From positions 1 to 64,000 of the forward strand of contig OZ220677.1 in the NCBI GenBank assembly GCA_965116335.1: a stretch of DNA of 64,000 nucleotides, written 5' to 3'. Under the pieces are notes generated by a model, which searched no databases, was not told where the DNA came from, and saw only the letters and a list, made by a program, of their open reading frames with translations. Below, piece by piece: positions 46,661 to 55,636 of this stretch (its first letter is position 1; every line of letters begins with the position of its first letter). This DNA comes from G963663315 sp965116335. GTDB taxonomy: Bacteria; Pseudomonadota; Gammaproteobacteria; Arenicellales; Poriferihabitantaceae. The translations under genes and the position numbers were made by a program.

Positions 46661-47325
46661 GTTCCTGCTTGCTGTAGCATCATGGATTCCCGCGTTCGCG
46701 GGAATGACGAGTGGTGTGGGATGGCGGTTGTGTTCCCCTGTAGCGTCGTGGATTCCCGCGTTCGCGGGAATGACGAAGTCTTTGGGGTGCTTCCATATTC
46801 CTGCTGCAAGCGGTCGATCAGCGGTTTGATTGTCCCGCTCAACTCGGTTTCGCTGAGCGGCCCGATATGCTTGTAACGAATCACGCCTTCCCGGTCGATG
46901 ACGAAGGTTTCCGGAACGCCGTATACGCCATAGTCGATAGCGATATCTCCTTCTGGATCGATGGCAATTACATGGTACGGGTCGCCGAATCTGGACAGCC
47001 AGTTTTTGGCGTCGGCTGGATCGTCCTTGTAGTTCAGTCCGACGATATGCACCACCTGATCGCGTTGCAGTTCAATCAGCAACGGGTGCTCATCCCGGCA
47101 GGCGGCGCACCATGATGCCCAGACATTAAACAGCCATACGTTACCTTTCAGCTCTTCACTGGTCAGTTGGGCGTGCGGCGTCAAAAGTGTCGGTGTGCTG
47201 AATACGGGGGCGGGCTTTCCAATAAGGGGAGAAGGCACGAGAGCAGGGTCTCGCTTCAACCCGACTGCCAGAAAGCCGGTGATCAGAATAAAAACGATAA
47301 ACGGGAAAAATGCCAGCCGAAGCAA
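46657..47325 (-). CDS. ccmG: Thiol:disulfide interchange protein CcmG/DsbE with repeat-derived C-terminal tail
   Basis: 222 residues. The N-terminal membrane anchor is followed by a thioredoxin fold with the CxxC motif in FNVWASWCAACRDEHPLL and the family GVYGVPETFVIDREG loop. It reduces CcmH and apocytochrome c in the periplasm. A normal CcmG would end near residue 180 (LQQEYGS). The remaining ~42 residues contain SSFPRTREST twice and are translated from two dispersed palindromes (see the repeat entry). The stop still overlaps the ccmH ATG as ATGA, so coupling survived the insertion. 3 bp separates it from ccmF. Confidence 0.92.
   Translation of the reverse strand: MLRLAFFPFIVFILITGFLAVGLKRDPALVPSPLIGKPAPVFSTPTLLTPHAQLTSEELKGNVWLFNVWASWCAACRDEHPLLIELQRDQVVHIVGLNYKDDPADAKNWLSRFGDPYHVIAIDPEGDIAIDYGVYGVPETFVIDREGVIRYKHIGPLSETELSGTIKPLIDRLQQEYGSTPKTSSFPRTRESTTLQGNTTAIPHHSSFPRTRESMMLQQAGT
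46679..46780. repeat. Two GGATTCCCGCGTTCGCGGGAATGAC palindromes inside the ccmG 3' end
   Basis: Copies at about 46682-46708 and 46749-46775. The core ATTCCCGC...GCGGGAAT is of the dRS3/REP-like type. Both are in frame and encode SSFPRTREST-like text on the minus strand. Confidence 0.88.
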
Positions 47326-47328
47326 CGG

Positions 47329-49314
47329 TCAACCCCCTCCCGGTTCAGGTTGTTGCCCTGCGGCCAGGGTTGTTGTGCGTGTTCGTCTGTACCGTTTGTC
47401 GGCGGCGCCAAGCAATCCGCCAAGCGCCATGATCAGGGCACCCAGCCAAATCCACCGGACATAAGGCTTGTAATATATTCGGACAGCCCAGGGTTGATTG
47501 TCTTTTGCAGTTGCCGACAGCGGTTCCCCCAGGGCAATATACAAGTCCCGAGTGAGACCGGAGTCAATCGCCGCTTCTGTCATCGGGTTTTTCTGAACCA
47601 GATAGGTTCGTTTCTCCGGGAAAAGCCGGGCAATCATTTCATCATTCTTGAAGATTTTGAAGTTGCCCTGCACGGACTGATAATTTGGCCCGGAAATTTG
47701 TTGCGTCCCATCGAAAACGAATTGGTACTCACCGATTGAGTATTGTTCGCCGGGGGCGAGACGGACATCCCGTTCGATGCTGTAGACATTGGTCATGGTC
47801 ACCCCGATCACGAATATCCCCATGCCGAGATGTGCGGTCACCATGCCGAGCACTCCTTTTGGCGTGTTGATGATGGAGCGGATGCGATTGCCTGATCGGG
47901 TTCGGTCAATCAAGCCCTTCAGGCTGAGGAGAATAATCATGCTGCCAGCAAATAAACCGGCGGATGCGCCCAGAGAAGGATGGAACAGCAGATACGGTGC
48001 GCTGATTGAGACCATCAGGCTTAAGGACAGGCAGACCAGAATGCCCGGACTGATGCGCCTGAACCGATCCATCTTCCAATGCAGCAGTGCCCCGATACCG
48101 ATCAGCAGGGCCAGAGGAAACCCGATTATGGCAAATACGAAATTGAAATACGGCGGTCCCACCGAAATCTTCCCAAGATTGAGTGCATCCATGATCAGGG
48201 GGTAGAGTGTGCCCAGCAATACGGCAAAACACAGAATGCCGAATATGATGTTATTCAACAGGATAGCCATTTCTCTGGAGACGGTGGCGAAGCGGACACT
48301 GGATACGATTCCAGGTGCCCGCCAGGCATACAGTAGCAGTGACCCGCCGATCACGACGCCGAGGAACATCAGTATGAATAATCCACGAGTGGGATCTGAG
48401 GCGAATGAATGTACCGAAATCAGTACGCCAGAGCGGACCAGGAAAGTGCCCAGCAGTGACAGTGAAAAGGCGATCACCGCCAGCAGTACAGTCCAGGCTT
48501 TGAATACGCCTCTTTTTTCTGTCGCAGCCAGAGAGTGGATCAAGGCTGTGCCGATCAACCAGGGCATGAAGGATGCGTTTTCCACCGGGTCCCAGAACCA
48601 CCAGCCGCCCCATCCGAGCTCATAATAGGCCCACCATGAGCCCAGTGCGATACCAATGGTCAGGAACATCCAGGCGATATTGGTCCAGGGACGTGTCCAG
48701 CGTGCCCAGGCCGCGTCAAATTTTCCGGTTACCAGGGCGGCAATCGCAAAAGCGAAAGCAATTGAAAACCCGACATATCCCATATACAATATCGGCGGGT
48801 GCATAGCCATGCCGATGTCCTGGAGCAGGGGGTTTAAGTCTATACCGTCGGCTGGTGTGGGAAACAGCCGTTCGAACGGATTGGAAGTGAACAGGGTAAA
48901 GCTGGAAAACCCGGCAGTGACCATGCCGAGTACCGAGAGCACGATGGCGATGAGTCCCGCCGGGATGCCGCGCGAAAACAGGCTCACCGCTCCGGTCCAC
49001 AGGCTCAATATGAAAACCCATAGTAACAGCGAGCCTTCATGCCCGCCCCATACTCCGGATATCTTGTAAATCAGGGGTAGCTGCGTATTGGAGTGATTGG
49101 CCACGTAAGCGACCGAAAAGTCATTCTGTAAAAACGCAACGGTCAGGCAGATATAGGAGAATCCGACCAGAGGAACCAGAGCCAATGCAGCCGGGCGAGC
49201 AAAACCGACCCACGCATGAACTCCCAGGTATCTGCCGATGATCGGCAGGGCACCCAGCATAACGCTGAGCGCCAGCGCCAGGGTCAACGAGAAATTTCCA
49301 AGTTCCGGGATCAA
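47329..49314 (-). CDS. ccmF: Heme lyase CcmF
   Basis: 661 residues, about 15 membrane helices. The tryptophan-rich WWD motif reads WGGWWFWDPVENASFMPWL, and the histidine region ALIHSLAATEKRG follows. It ligates heme from holo-CcmE to apocytochrome c in the periplasm, together with CcmH and CcmI. N-terminus MIPELGNFSLTLALALS fits the family. Its ATG overlaps the ccmE stop by 4 bp (ATGA), so the two are translationally coupled. Confidence 0.95.
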   Translation of the reverse strand: MIPELGNFSLTLALALSVMLGALPIIGRYLGVHAWVGFARPAALALVPLVGFSYICLTVAFLQNDFSVAYVANHSNTQLPLIYKISGVWGGHEGSLLLWVFILSLWTGAVSLFSRGIPAGLIAIVLSVLGMVTAGFSSFTLFTSNPFERLFPTPADGIDLNPLLQDIGMAMHPPILYMGYVGFSIAFAFAIAALVTGKFDAAWARWTRPWTNIAWMFLTIGIALGSWWAYYELGWGGWWFWDPVENASFMPWLIGTALIHSLAATEKRGVFKAWTVLLAVIAFSLSLLGTFLVRSGVLISVHSFASDPTRGLFILMFLGVVIGGSLLLYAWRAPGIVSSVRFATVSREMAILLNNIIFGILCFAVLLGTLYPLIMDALNLGKISVGPPYFNFVFAIIGFPLALLIGIGALLHWKMDRFRRISPGILVCLSLSLMVSISAPYLLFHPSLGASAGLFAGSMIILLSLKGLIDRTRSGNRIRSIINTPKGVLGMVTAHLGMGIFVIGVTMTNVYSIERDVRLAPGEQYSIGEYQFVFDGTQQISGPNYQSVQGNFKIFKNDEMIARLFPEKRTYLVQKNPMTEAAIDSGLTRDLYIALGEPLSATAKDNQPWAVRIYYKPYVRWIWLGALIMALGGLLGAADKRYRRTRTTTLAAGQQPEPGGG

Positions 49315-49796
49315 TTCACCGGCTCTTGGGTCAGGTTATAGTCGCTTGTCGGATCAGGAGCCGAAAAGTTATTCTTGTTTGCTGCTTTAAGGGCCTCGCT
49401 CACTTCAGGCGACATGTAATTCTCATCATGTTTCGCCAATACCTGGTCTGCGACAAACCGGCCACCCTGCATACTGCCGAGGGCAACGATACCTTGCCCT
49501 TCCCGGAACAGGTCGGGCAGTATCCCGCTGTAAGTGACCGTGACTGCTTGCGCCGTGTCGGTCAGGTCGAAGGTGACCTCCAGATTGTCCGGGTTCCGTT
49601 CAACACTGCCGACGACCACCATGCCGCCAACCCGGAAGTTAATATTGTCGGGCGCCTCTCCAGCCGCGACTTGACTGGGCGTAAAAAACAGGTTGATGTT
49701 CTTCTCCAGGGCTTTCAGGGTCAAACCAACGGACACGCCGACTCCGGCCAGTATCAGAGCGACCATGATAAACCTTTGTTTTTTTTTGGGTTTCAT
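49311..49796 (-). CDS. ccmE: Heme chaperone CcmE
   Basis: 161 residues. An N-terminal membrane helix (residues about 9-27) precedes an OB-fold beta-barrel. The covalent heme-binding histidine is in VLAKHDENYMSPEV, matching the canonical H-D-E-N-Y-x-P motif. It receives heme from CcmC in the periplasm and passes it to CcmF. The C-terminal tail is Asn-rich and variable, as usual. It starts 1 bp after the ccmD stop. Confidence 0.95.
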   Translation of the reverse strand: MKPKKKQRFIMVALILAGVGVSVGLTLKALEKNINLFFTPSQVAAGEAPDNINFRVGGMVVVGSVERNPDNLEVTFDLTDTAQAVTVTYSGILPDLFREGQGIVALGSMQGGRFVADQVLAKHDENYMSPEVSEALKAANKNNFSAPDPTSDYNLTQEPVN

Positions 49797-49797
49797 G

Positions 49798-49938
49798 TCA
49801 GGGTTGTTTGTGCTTGTAGCGATGGGACAACTGCTGAATCAGTTTTCTCCGTTTCAGTACCGGCGACAGGAAATGGTAACCGAGCAGAGCCAAAGTAACA
49901 GCATAGCTCGTCCAGACGAAGAAGCCGTATCCCCCCAT
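49798..49938 (-). CDS. ccmD: Small membrane protein CcmD
   Basis: 46 residues read from the minus strand: MGGYGFFVWTSYAVTLALLG, a single membrane helix, then a basic tail (KRRKLIQQLSHRYKHKQ). GGYxFFVWxSY is the CcmD signature. The protein holds CcmC and CcmE in the heme-release complex with CcmAB. It lies between ccmC (10 bp away) and ccmE (1 bp away). Confidence 0.92.
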   Translation of the reverse strand: MGGYGFFVWTSYAVTLALLGYHFLSPVLKRRKLIQQLSHRYKHKQP

Positions 49939-49948
49939 GTGGAAAAAA

Positions 49949-50722
49949 TCAGCCACTGACCAATTCCCTGACCCATCGGGTTTGCCGCTCCGAAGCCAGC
50001 AACTCGCAGCGAATCCGGTTCAACAGGCAGGCGGCGAAATAAAAGTTGATGGCTGCGAACATGATCAGCAACGGAACCAGCATGTCCATATCCATGCTTG
50101 GCCGTCCCAGCCTGGTTATCGTGGAGCCCTGATGCAGGGTGTTCCACCATTCAACGGAAAAGTGAATGATCGGGATATTGACCACACCCACCAGAGCGAC
50201 CAGCGCCGCCGCCCGCGAGCCTTTGGTTCTATCGTCAAATGCGTCCGCCAGTGCCATATAGCCGAAATAAAGGAACAGCAGTATCAACTCGGAAGTCAGC
50301 CGCGCGTCCCAGACCCAGTAGGTGCCCCAGGTCGGTTTCCCCCATAAGGAGCCGGTAACCAGAGCGCAAACGGTAAATGTCGCACCCAATGGCGCACAGG
50401 AACGGGCGACGACATGCCCCATCTTGATCCGCCAGATCAATCCAACCCCGGCGGAAACCGCCATCAACACATAGGTGGACATCGACATCCAGGCGCTCGG
50501 CACGTGAACGAACAGGATACGGTAACTGTCTCCCATCTGATAGTCGGGCGGAGCCACAACCAGACCATAGTACAGACCCGCAACCAGAAAAATCAGGGCA
50601 AGGACGGCAAAAACAGGCGCCCACCTCGACGCGAAATGGTAAAACCAGGCAGGGGATCCCATCCGATGGAACCACAACCACGATGCCTTCCCGGCTCTCA
50701 ATCGAGTTTCAGGCGATTTCAT
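49949..50722 (-). CDS. ccmC: Heme exporter/handling protein CcmC
   Basis: 257 residues, six membrane helices. The WWD-like motif is WGTYWVWDARLTSELILL, with flanking histidines (FVHVPSAW and IIHFSVEWW) that bind heme. It loads heme on CcmE. The N-terminus LWFHRMGSPAWFYHFA fits the family; the first ~13 residues (to KASW) are less certain and a later start is possible. The gene is now separated from ccmB by a 2.6-kb inserted block, so it needs its own promoter or read-through. Confidence 0.94.
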   Translation of the reverse strand: MKSPETRLRAGKASWLWFHRMGSPAWFYHFASRWAPVFAVLALIFLVAGLYYGLVVAPPDYQMGDSYRILFVHVPSAWMSMSTYVLMAVSAGVGLIWRIKMGHVVARSCAPLGATFTVCALVTGSLWGKPTWGTYWVWDARLTSELILLFLYFGYMALADAFDDRTKGSRAAALVALVGVVNIPIIHFSVEWWNTLHQGSTITRLGRPSMDMDMLVPLLIMFAAINFYFAACLLNRIRCELLASERQTRWVRELVSG

Positions 50723-50734
50723 TGTGGTCGGCTA

Positions 50735-51028
50735 CTATGCTGGCACAAATTTCTTCACCTGAACATCTTTCGCGCGTTGGCGCATGTGACAAGCGTCATA
50801 TCGCGCTTGCATACGTAAGAGTGTATCCATCTTTACGCCAAATGCCTTTTCGACTCGCAGCGCCATTTCAGGCGATAGAGAGGCTTTTTCATTCAGCAGT
50901 CTGGAAAGCGCTGGCCGTCCGACATTCAGAGTTTGGGCAGCGGCGGTAACGGATAAATCATCCGGCAAAATCGAGCGTCTGATAAACCCGCCCGGGTGTG
51001 GTGGTTTCATACCTGTTTTAATCGCCAT
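50735..51028 (-). CDS. higA: HigA-type antitoxin (second module)
   Basis: 97 residues: MKPPHPGGFIRRSIL, helix-turn-helix around SVTAAAQTLNVGRPALSRLLNEKASLS, and a C-terminal helix with LLRMQARYD. Neutralises the HigB toxin of the gene immediately upstream (19-bp gap) and probably represses the pair. It sits 12 bp upstream of ccmC, so the higBA promoter might also drive ccmC-I. Confidence 0.88.
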   Translation of the reverse strand: MAIKTGMKPPHPGGFIRRSILPDDLSVTAAAQTLNVGRPALSRLLNEKASLSPEMALRVEKAFGVKMDTLLRMQARYDACHMRQRAKDVQVKKFVPA

Positions 51029-51047
51029 CGTTCATATTCCTCACTGG

Positions 51048-51338
51048 TTAGTGATAATCCTCGTAATCCATATCATACAGTTGGTGTTCCACCGCATCAT
51101 ATCTGAAGGTGATTCGCCAGTTCGCCGTAACATGAAAACTGTATGTCCCGGCACGGTCACCGCCCATATAGTGCGGCTTGTATTTCCGAAGATGCATAAC
51201 TTCATCAATATCTTCGATCTCGATAAGATACGCCATAATATCTGTGATCTTGCCAATATACTTTTGGGGCAATCCCTGTGCCTGGTTTTTCTCGATAAAG
51301 TTGCGGAGCCCCTTATGGCGTATGTTTCGAATCTCCAT
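51048..51338 (-). CDS. higB: HigB-type toxin (second module)
   Basis: 96 residues of the RelE/HigB type: IRHKGLRNFIEKN at the N-terminus, GGDRAGTYSFHVTANWRITFRYD in the middle and DMDYEDYH at the end. It would cleave mRNA unless bound by HigA. It is clearly diverged from the first HigB (21096), so this is not a recent copy. It lies in the block that splits the ccm operon. Confidence 0.88.
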   Translation of the reverse strand: MEIRNIRHKGLRNFIEKNQAQGLPQKYIGKITDIMAYLIEIEDIDEVMHLRKYKPHYMGGDRAGTYSFHVTANWRITFRYDAVEHQLYDMDYEDYH

Positions 51339-51386
51339 GAGTCACTATATCATTTTTGTACTATGTAGCGCAACAGGAAGAGTTGT

Positions 51387-52793
51387 CCAATGGAAGATGA
51401 GCCTGAAGGATGATCTGTATTTCCATCGGGAGATGAGCCTTTCGGCGTTGATTTTGGGATCATCGGAGGATGATCGTGAAATTACACAGCCAGCGTTTAC
51501 AGACGGTGGAGGAGATTCGTTCCTTTCTGGACGGAGCCACCACTTTTGATTTTGAACCCCAATCCCGCAAACAAACCTACCGATGGCTCTGTGACAGCTT
51601 GCGGCAGGTACGGTATTCCTTGCTCAACAAGACCGACCGGGGGATCGTCAAGACCTATCTGGAAAAGGTCAGTGGCTTGTCCCGCGCACAGGTCACCCGG
51701 TTGATCCGACAGTATCGCGACAGTGGATGTATCCAGGATCGTCGGGGAAGACCCGCTAACGCTTTCTCCCAGCGCTATACGTCAGCAGATGTCGCTTTGT
51801 TGGTTCAAACCGATACCCTGCACGGCAACCTGTCCGGACCCGCTACCCGAAAACTGTGCGAACGCGCCTTTCTGGTATTCGGCGATACCCGATACGCGCG
51901 ACTGGCTACAATCTCCAACGGCCACCTCTATAACCTGCGACACTCGGATGCCTACCAGCGCAAACGACGACACTTCCAGAAAACCCGACCTACTCCAGCA
52001 AAAATCGGAGTCAGACGAATACCCAGACCCAATGGCCGACCCGGCTTCTTGCGCGTCGATACCGTACATCAGGGCGACCAGGACGGCATCAAGGGGTTGT
52101 ATCACATCAATGCCGTCGATGAAGTCACCCAGATGCAGGCCATAGTCAGTGTGCAGAGAATCTCTGAAAGCTATCTCATCCCGGCCCTGCATGAATTACT
52201 CCAAGCCTTCCCCTTCACTCTCCTGGGATTCCATTCCGATAACGGTTCAGAGTATATCAATCACACAGTCGCCAAACTATTGCAAAAACTCCATATCGAA
52301 CAAACCAAATCACGACCCAGACAGAGTAATGACAATGCCCTGGTCGAAGGCAAAAATGGTTCCGTCATCCGTAAGCATCTGGGATACGAACACATCTCAC
52401 AGCACTTCGCTCAACCCGTCAATGACTTCCTGGTTCATGTACTCACTCCCTACCTCAACTACCACAGACCCTGCCTGTTCGCAAAGGAAGAAATCAACCA
52501 AAAAGGAAAACGAATCCGTAAATACCCGCACTCACTCATTCAGACTCCTTACGAAAAACTCCGCTCCTTACCCAATGCACAACAATATCTCAAACCGGGA
52601 GTAACCTTCAAAAAACTGGATGACTTCGCTCACCAATACAGCGATAATGAAGCCGCAAAAAGACTCAACGAAGCACGCAATACACTATTCCAATCTTTTA
52701 ACAATTCCCAAAATTACGCCGCCTGAAAAACTCTCTCAATGTCTAGCAATGTAATCACAATAGACAACACGCTCAGGCTCATCTCTGGATTGG
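51387..52793 (+). mobile_element. Insertion sequence with integrase-type transposase (ends approximate)
   Basis: CCAATGGA-AGATGAGCCTGA at 51387-51406 matches the reverse complement of TCAGGCTCATCTCTGGATTGG at 52773-52793 with a few differences and one gap. These flank the transposase gene. A second AGATGAGCCT occurs at about 51430-51440. No target duplication could be confirmed, so the outer ends are uncertain. It lies between the second higBA module and ccmB. Confidence 0.72.
51470..52726 (+). CDS. DDE-type transposase (integrase catalytic core, ISNCY/IS1202-like)
   Basis: 418 residues. An N-terminal helix-turn-helix region (KTYLEKVSGLSRAQVTRLIRQY) is followed by the catalytic core. The DDE residues read D in FLRVDTVHQGD, D in GFHSDNGSEYI and E in NALVEGKNGSVIRKHLG. 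C-terminal text (YPHSLIQTPYEKLRSLP) resembles the IS1202-like group. Length and motifs look complete, so the element may be active. The GTG or ATG start is uncertain by a few residues; 51470 gives MIVKLHSQRLQTVEEIRS. Confidence 0.88.
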   Translation: MIVKLHSQRLQTVEEIRSFLDGATTFDFEPQSRKQTYRWLCDSLRQVRYSLLNKTDRGIVKTYLEKVSGLSRAQVTRLIRQYRDSGCIQDRRGRPANAFSQRYTSADVALLVQTDTLHGNLSGPATRKLCERAFLVFGDTRYARLATISNGHLYNLRHSDAYQRKRRHFQKTRPTPAKIGVRRIPRPNGRPGFLRVDTVHQGDQDGIKGLYHINAVDEVTQMQAIVSVQRISESYLIPALHELLQAFPFTLLGFHSDNGSEYINHTVAKLLQKLHIEQTKSRPRQSNDNALVEGKNGSVIRKHLGYEHISQHFAQPVNDFLVHVLTPYLNYHRPCLFAKEEINQKGKRIRKYPHSLIQTPYEKLRSLPNAQQYLKPGVTFKKLDDFAHQYSDNEAAKRLNEARNTLFQSFNNSQNYAA

Positions 52794-52795
52794 AA

Positions 52796-53333
52796 AACGC
52801 TCAGGACACAGAACACAGCACTTCCGAACATAATACCTGTTCTCTATCGCTGGATTTGGGCTACACTCTTTCATTGAAACCAGGAGCAGCATCTGCGTCG
52901 AATATCTGATCAAGCTGGTTGTTTGTGGTCACAGTCAATACCTTCTTTCGAATTGCACTGTTCCCGACATCCAGACGAAATATCGCTCCACTCCATCAGT
53001 TCCTTTCTTCTTGCGAATCATTTGAATACGTGCAAACAAGTTCCAATCGGGATGGTGGTTATGTCCCCCCATCCAATCCGCGAGCGGATTGGATTCCCCC
53101 TCAAGGGGGGAATGATGTGATGGATGCCAACCCGTTATCGTAGGGGAGGGTCTCCGTGCCCTCCCGCAACCGCCGGAACAGGTATCAACGATAGCGGGCA
53201 CCCACAGAGGGGCGCCCCTACGATGACAGTAAGCGCAGTATCTGAATGGTTGTGGATTCCCCGGTCTGCGGGGGGAATGATTGGATGACGGGCAGGCTCT
53301 GCGATGTCGTGTAGTTCGTTCAGGTCCGGTGGG
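52796..53333. repeat. Gene-free stretch with dispersed repeats, including an 86-bp element at 53138-53223
   Basis: 52796-53050 shows nothing recognisable. From about 53065 comes the CCCCCCATCCAATCCGC palindrome block and CCCCCTCAAGGGGGG arm, then the 86-bp element with TCGTAGGGG / CCCCTACGA ends, then GGATTCCCC...GGGGGGAATG (about 53254-53279). ccmB ends at 53334. Confidence 0.82.
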
Positions 53334-54023
53334 TCATTCCAGGCTGATTTTCAGGGCACTGGCTATGGTGATCGGGGCCAGGGTGATGAAGAAGACTACG
53401 ATGGCGGACAGGAACCAGATTTGTCCGGACCAGTCGAGTTGCAGCAGGCCGGACTGGATGGCACTTACGCCGAATATCAGTATCGGGACGTATATCGGCA
53501 TCACGATCAGGGTGAGCAGCAGTCCGCTTCTCTTCAACCCTACGGTGAGGGCCGCGCCGATGGCGCCGGCTATGCTTAGTCCCGGAGTCCCGATCAACAG
53601 GCTTAAAAAAAGCGCCTGCAACGCGGAATCGGGCAGTTTCATCAACCATCCCATTAGCAGGGCGGTCAGAATGAGCGGGAATCCGGTCATCACCCAGTGC
53701 GCGAGAACCTTGGCACAGACCAGCAGGGGCAGGGGATATGGGCTTAAAATGAGTTGTTCCAGGCTGCCGTCGTCATAGTCGGATTTGAACATCCCATCCA
53801 GTGCGAACAGGGTCGCCAGCAAGGCTGATACCCAGATGATACCCGGCGAAACCTTTGTCAGCAGCTCAGAATCCGGGCCGAGCGCGAACGGATATAAACA
53901 CACGGTAATCACAAAAAACAGGATCGGCCAGGCGAATTCACCGATATTCCGCAATGCCAGGAATGTATCCCGCCTGATTACGCTGATGAATACACGGACA
54001 AGGGAGGGGGAGTTCAATTTCAA
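53334..54023 (-). CDS. ccmB: Heme exporter CcmB (ABC permease)
   Basis: About 229 residues from a TTG start at 54023; a CTG overlapping the ccmA stop (54047) is an alternative. Six membrane helices. Family text: FISVIRRDTFLALRNIGEF, PFALGPDSELLTKVSPGIIWVSALLATLFALD, DGSLEQLILSPYPLPLLVCAKVLAHW and LLIGTPGLSIAGAIGAALTVGLKRSG. It pairs with CcmA to release holo-CcmE from CcmC. The open frame extends to 54203, but that part overlaps ccmA in another frame and is not family-like. An inserted block now follows it. Confidence 0.87.
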   Translation of the reverse strand: MKLNSPSLVRVFISVIRRDTFLALRNIGEFAWPILFFVITVCLYPFALGPDSELLTKVSPGIIWVSALLATLFALDGMFKSDYDDGSLEQLILSPYPLPLLVCAKVLAHWVMTGFPLILTALLMGWLMKLPDSALQALFLSLLIGTPGLSIAGAIGAALTVGLKRSGLLLTLIVMPIYVPILIFGVSAIQSGLLQLDWSGQIWFLSAIVVFFITLAPITIASALKISLE

Positions 54024-54043
54024 GGCGGCCTGGTTGCCGGATT

Positions 54044-54658
54044 TCAGATATGGATGGTTGTAAGGCAACTGGCGGACAAGTGCAATGGTTGGTGCCCGGT
54101 ATACAGGACCATGCCGTTCTTTTGCGCGTGTTGTTCGATCAGTCGCTGGAGTATCCGGATTCCATCGCTGTCCAGCGCGGTGGCGGGTTCGTCCAGAAGC
54201 CATAGTTGGGCATCCGTCCTGATTATCCTGGCCAGTGCAATGCGTTGTTTTTGACCGGCGGACAATCGCGCAATAGGTGTATCACAGTAATCTTTCATAT
54301 TCAGTAAGTTAATACAGTAATCTACAGTACTGCATGAGGTTGTGCCCTGGATTGCTTCAGCGAATTCGAGGTTTTCTCTGGCCGTGAGGTTGCCCTTTAA
54401 CGCGATTTTATGCCCCAGATGAGCAATTCTGGCCTGTTGTTCGGGGACGGGTTCTCCATTCAGCGTAATTTCACCGGATTCAGGTTGGAATAATCCTGCG
54501 ATCGCGCGTAGTAGAGTGGTCTTGCCGGCTCCATTGAGTCCGGCGACATGGGCCATCTCCCCGGCTTCGAGCCTGAAGCAGAGCTTGTCAAACAAGGGCC
54601 TGAGCCCCCTTTCGCAGGATAAATTGGAAACTTCCAGGCTGGATTCAGAAGGATACAT
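54044..54658 (-). CDS. ccmA: CcmA ABC ATPase
   Basis: 204 residues. Walker A GLNGAGKTTLLRA, signature LSAGQKQRIALARI, Walker B LWLLDEPATALD, and a final H-loop GHQP. It hydrolyses ATP to drive CcmB-dependent release of heme-loaded CcmE. Start at 54658 (MYPSESSLEVSNLSCERG) gives the usual length. It is the first ccm gene and lies 78 bp downstream of panC; a promoter may lie in that gap but none is convincing. Confidence 0.93.
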   Translation of the reverse strand: MYPSESSLEVSNLSCERGLRPLFDKLCFRLEAGEMAHVAGLNGAGKTTLLRAIAGLFQPESGEITLNGEPVPEQQARIAHLGHKIALKGNLTARENLEFAEAIQGTTSCSTVDYCINLLNMKDYCDTPIARLSAGQKQRIALARIIRTDAQLWLLDEPATALDSDGIRILQRLIEQHAQKNGMVLYTGHQPLHLSASCLTTIHI

Positions 54659-54736
54659 GACGTTACAGGCGTTATTGCGCTAGAATAGTTGCAAGTGTAC
54701 CCCAGTCGATGATACCAGACAGCCATAAATAATCTT

Positions 54737-55615
54737 TCAGGAAACGGAGCCGAGAAACAGGTTGTCAATCAGTCTGACTTCGCCCAGCCAGGCGGCGAGC
54801 AACGCTCGTGGAGATTCAATCCCGGTGGCCGGGGGCTGTCGGGACCAGTTGGCGCCATCGCGAATCGCGCTATATTCCAGGCGGATTTGTGGATGTTGTA
54901 AGGTCTGGCGCATGATCTGTTCCAGTTTGACCGCGTCCTTGAACCCGTTTTGCCAGGCATCCCGGGCCGTACAGAGTGTCTCATAGAGTTTTGGCGCAAG
55001 TGTCCGCTGGTACGGTGACAGGCGCTGATTGCGGGATGACAGGGCTAATCCCGACTGCTCGCGTATGGTTGGATGTACAATGACATTGATTTTTCTGTTC
55101 TCGCGTGCAAGGTTCTTTGCCAGTTCCCCGACTATGAGGGTTTGCTGGAAATCCTTTTCCCCAAAATATGCCGAGCAATCGCCGACGGTTCTGAACAGTC
55201 GATCGACGATGGTCGCCACTCCTTCGAGGTGTCCGGGTCGCCAGTCTCCCTCCAGCCCTGCTGCGGCGTTGCCTGCATCAAGCAAGGGGATGTCGTCCAG
55301 GTCGGGGCTATCCGGGAAAAACTGCTGGAGACTGCCCGTGTAGACCATATTGCAGTTGGCTTTCTCCAGTAGCAGGTAGTCCCGGTCCGGGTTCGCGGGA
55401 TATTTTGCCAGGTCTTCGGGGTTGTTGAATTGTAACGGATTGACAAAAATGCTGGCGCAGCAGACATCATTGTTTTTGGCCGCGTTCCTGACCAGTGCCA
55501 GATGTCCTTCATGCAGGGCACCCATGGTAGGGACATAGCCGATTGACCGTCCATCCCGGCGCATCTGACTGCACCATCTGGCTGCGTCCTGAGGGGAGGA
55601 TAATCGGGTAATCAA
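54737..55615 (-). CDS. panC: Pantothenate synthetase
   Basis: 292 residues. The HIGH-like motif reads PTMGALHEGHLALV and the KMSKS-like region SSRNQRLSPYQR. Pantoate-binding and beta-alanine-binding residues lie in SIFVNPLQFNNPEDLAKYP and FGEKDFQQTLIV. It joins pantoate to beta-alanine using ATP in coenzyme A synthesis. The gene is not next to panB here. Identity to E. coli PanC looks moderate, with the same motif order and length. Confidence 0.93.
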   Translation of the reverse strand: MITRLSSPQDAARWCSQMRRDGRSIGYVPTMGALHEGHLALVRNAAKNNDVCCASIFVNPLQFNNPEDLAKYPANPDRDYLLLEKANCNMVYTGSLQQFFPDSPDLDDIPLLDAGNAAAGLEGDWRPGHLEGVATIVDRLFRTVGDCSAYFGEKDFQQTLIVGELAKNLARENRKINVIVHPTIREQSGLALSSRNQRLSPYQRTLAPKLYETLCTARDAWQNGFKDAVKLEQIMRQTLQHPQIRLEYSAIRDGANWSRQPPATGIESPRALLAAWLGEVRLIDNLFLGSVS

Positions 55616-55636
55616 TGGTCGCGGATATTGCCAGTC

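Noticed and set aside
54024..54203. N-terminal extension of CcmB back to 54203
   Set aside because: These residues overlap ccmA in another frame, are Arg/Thr-rich and unlike any CcmB. A TTG at 54023 gives the normal length.
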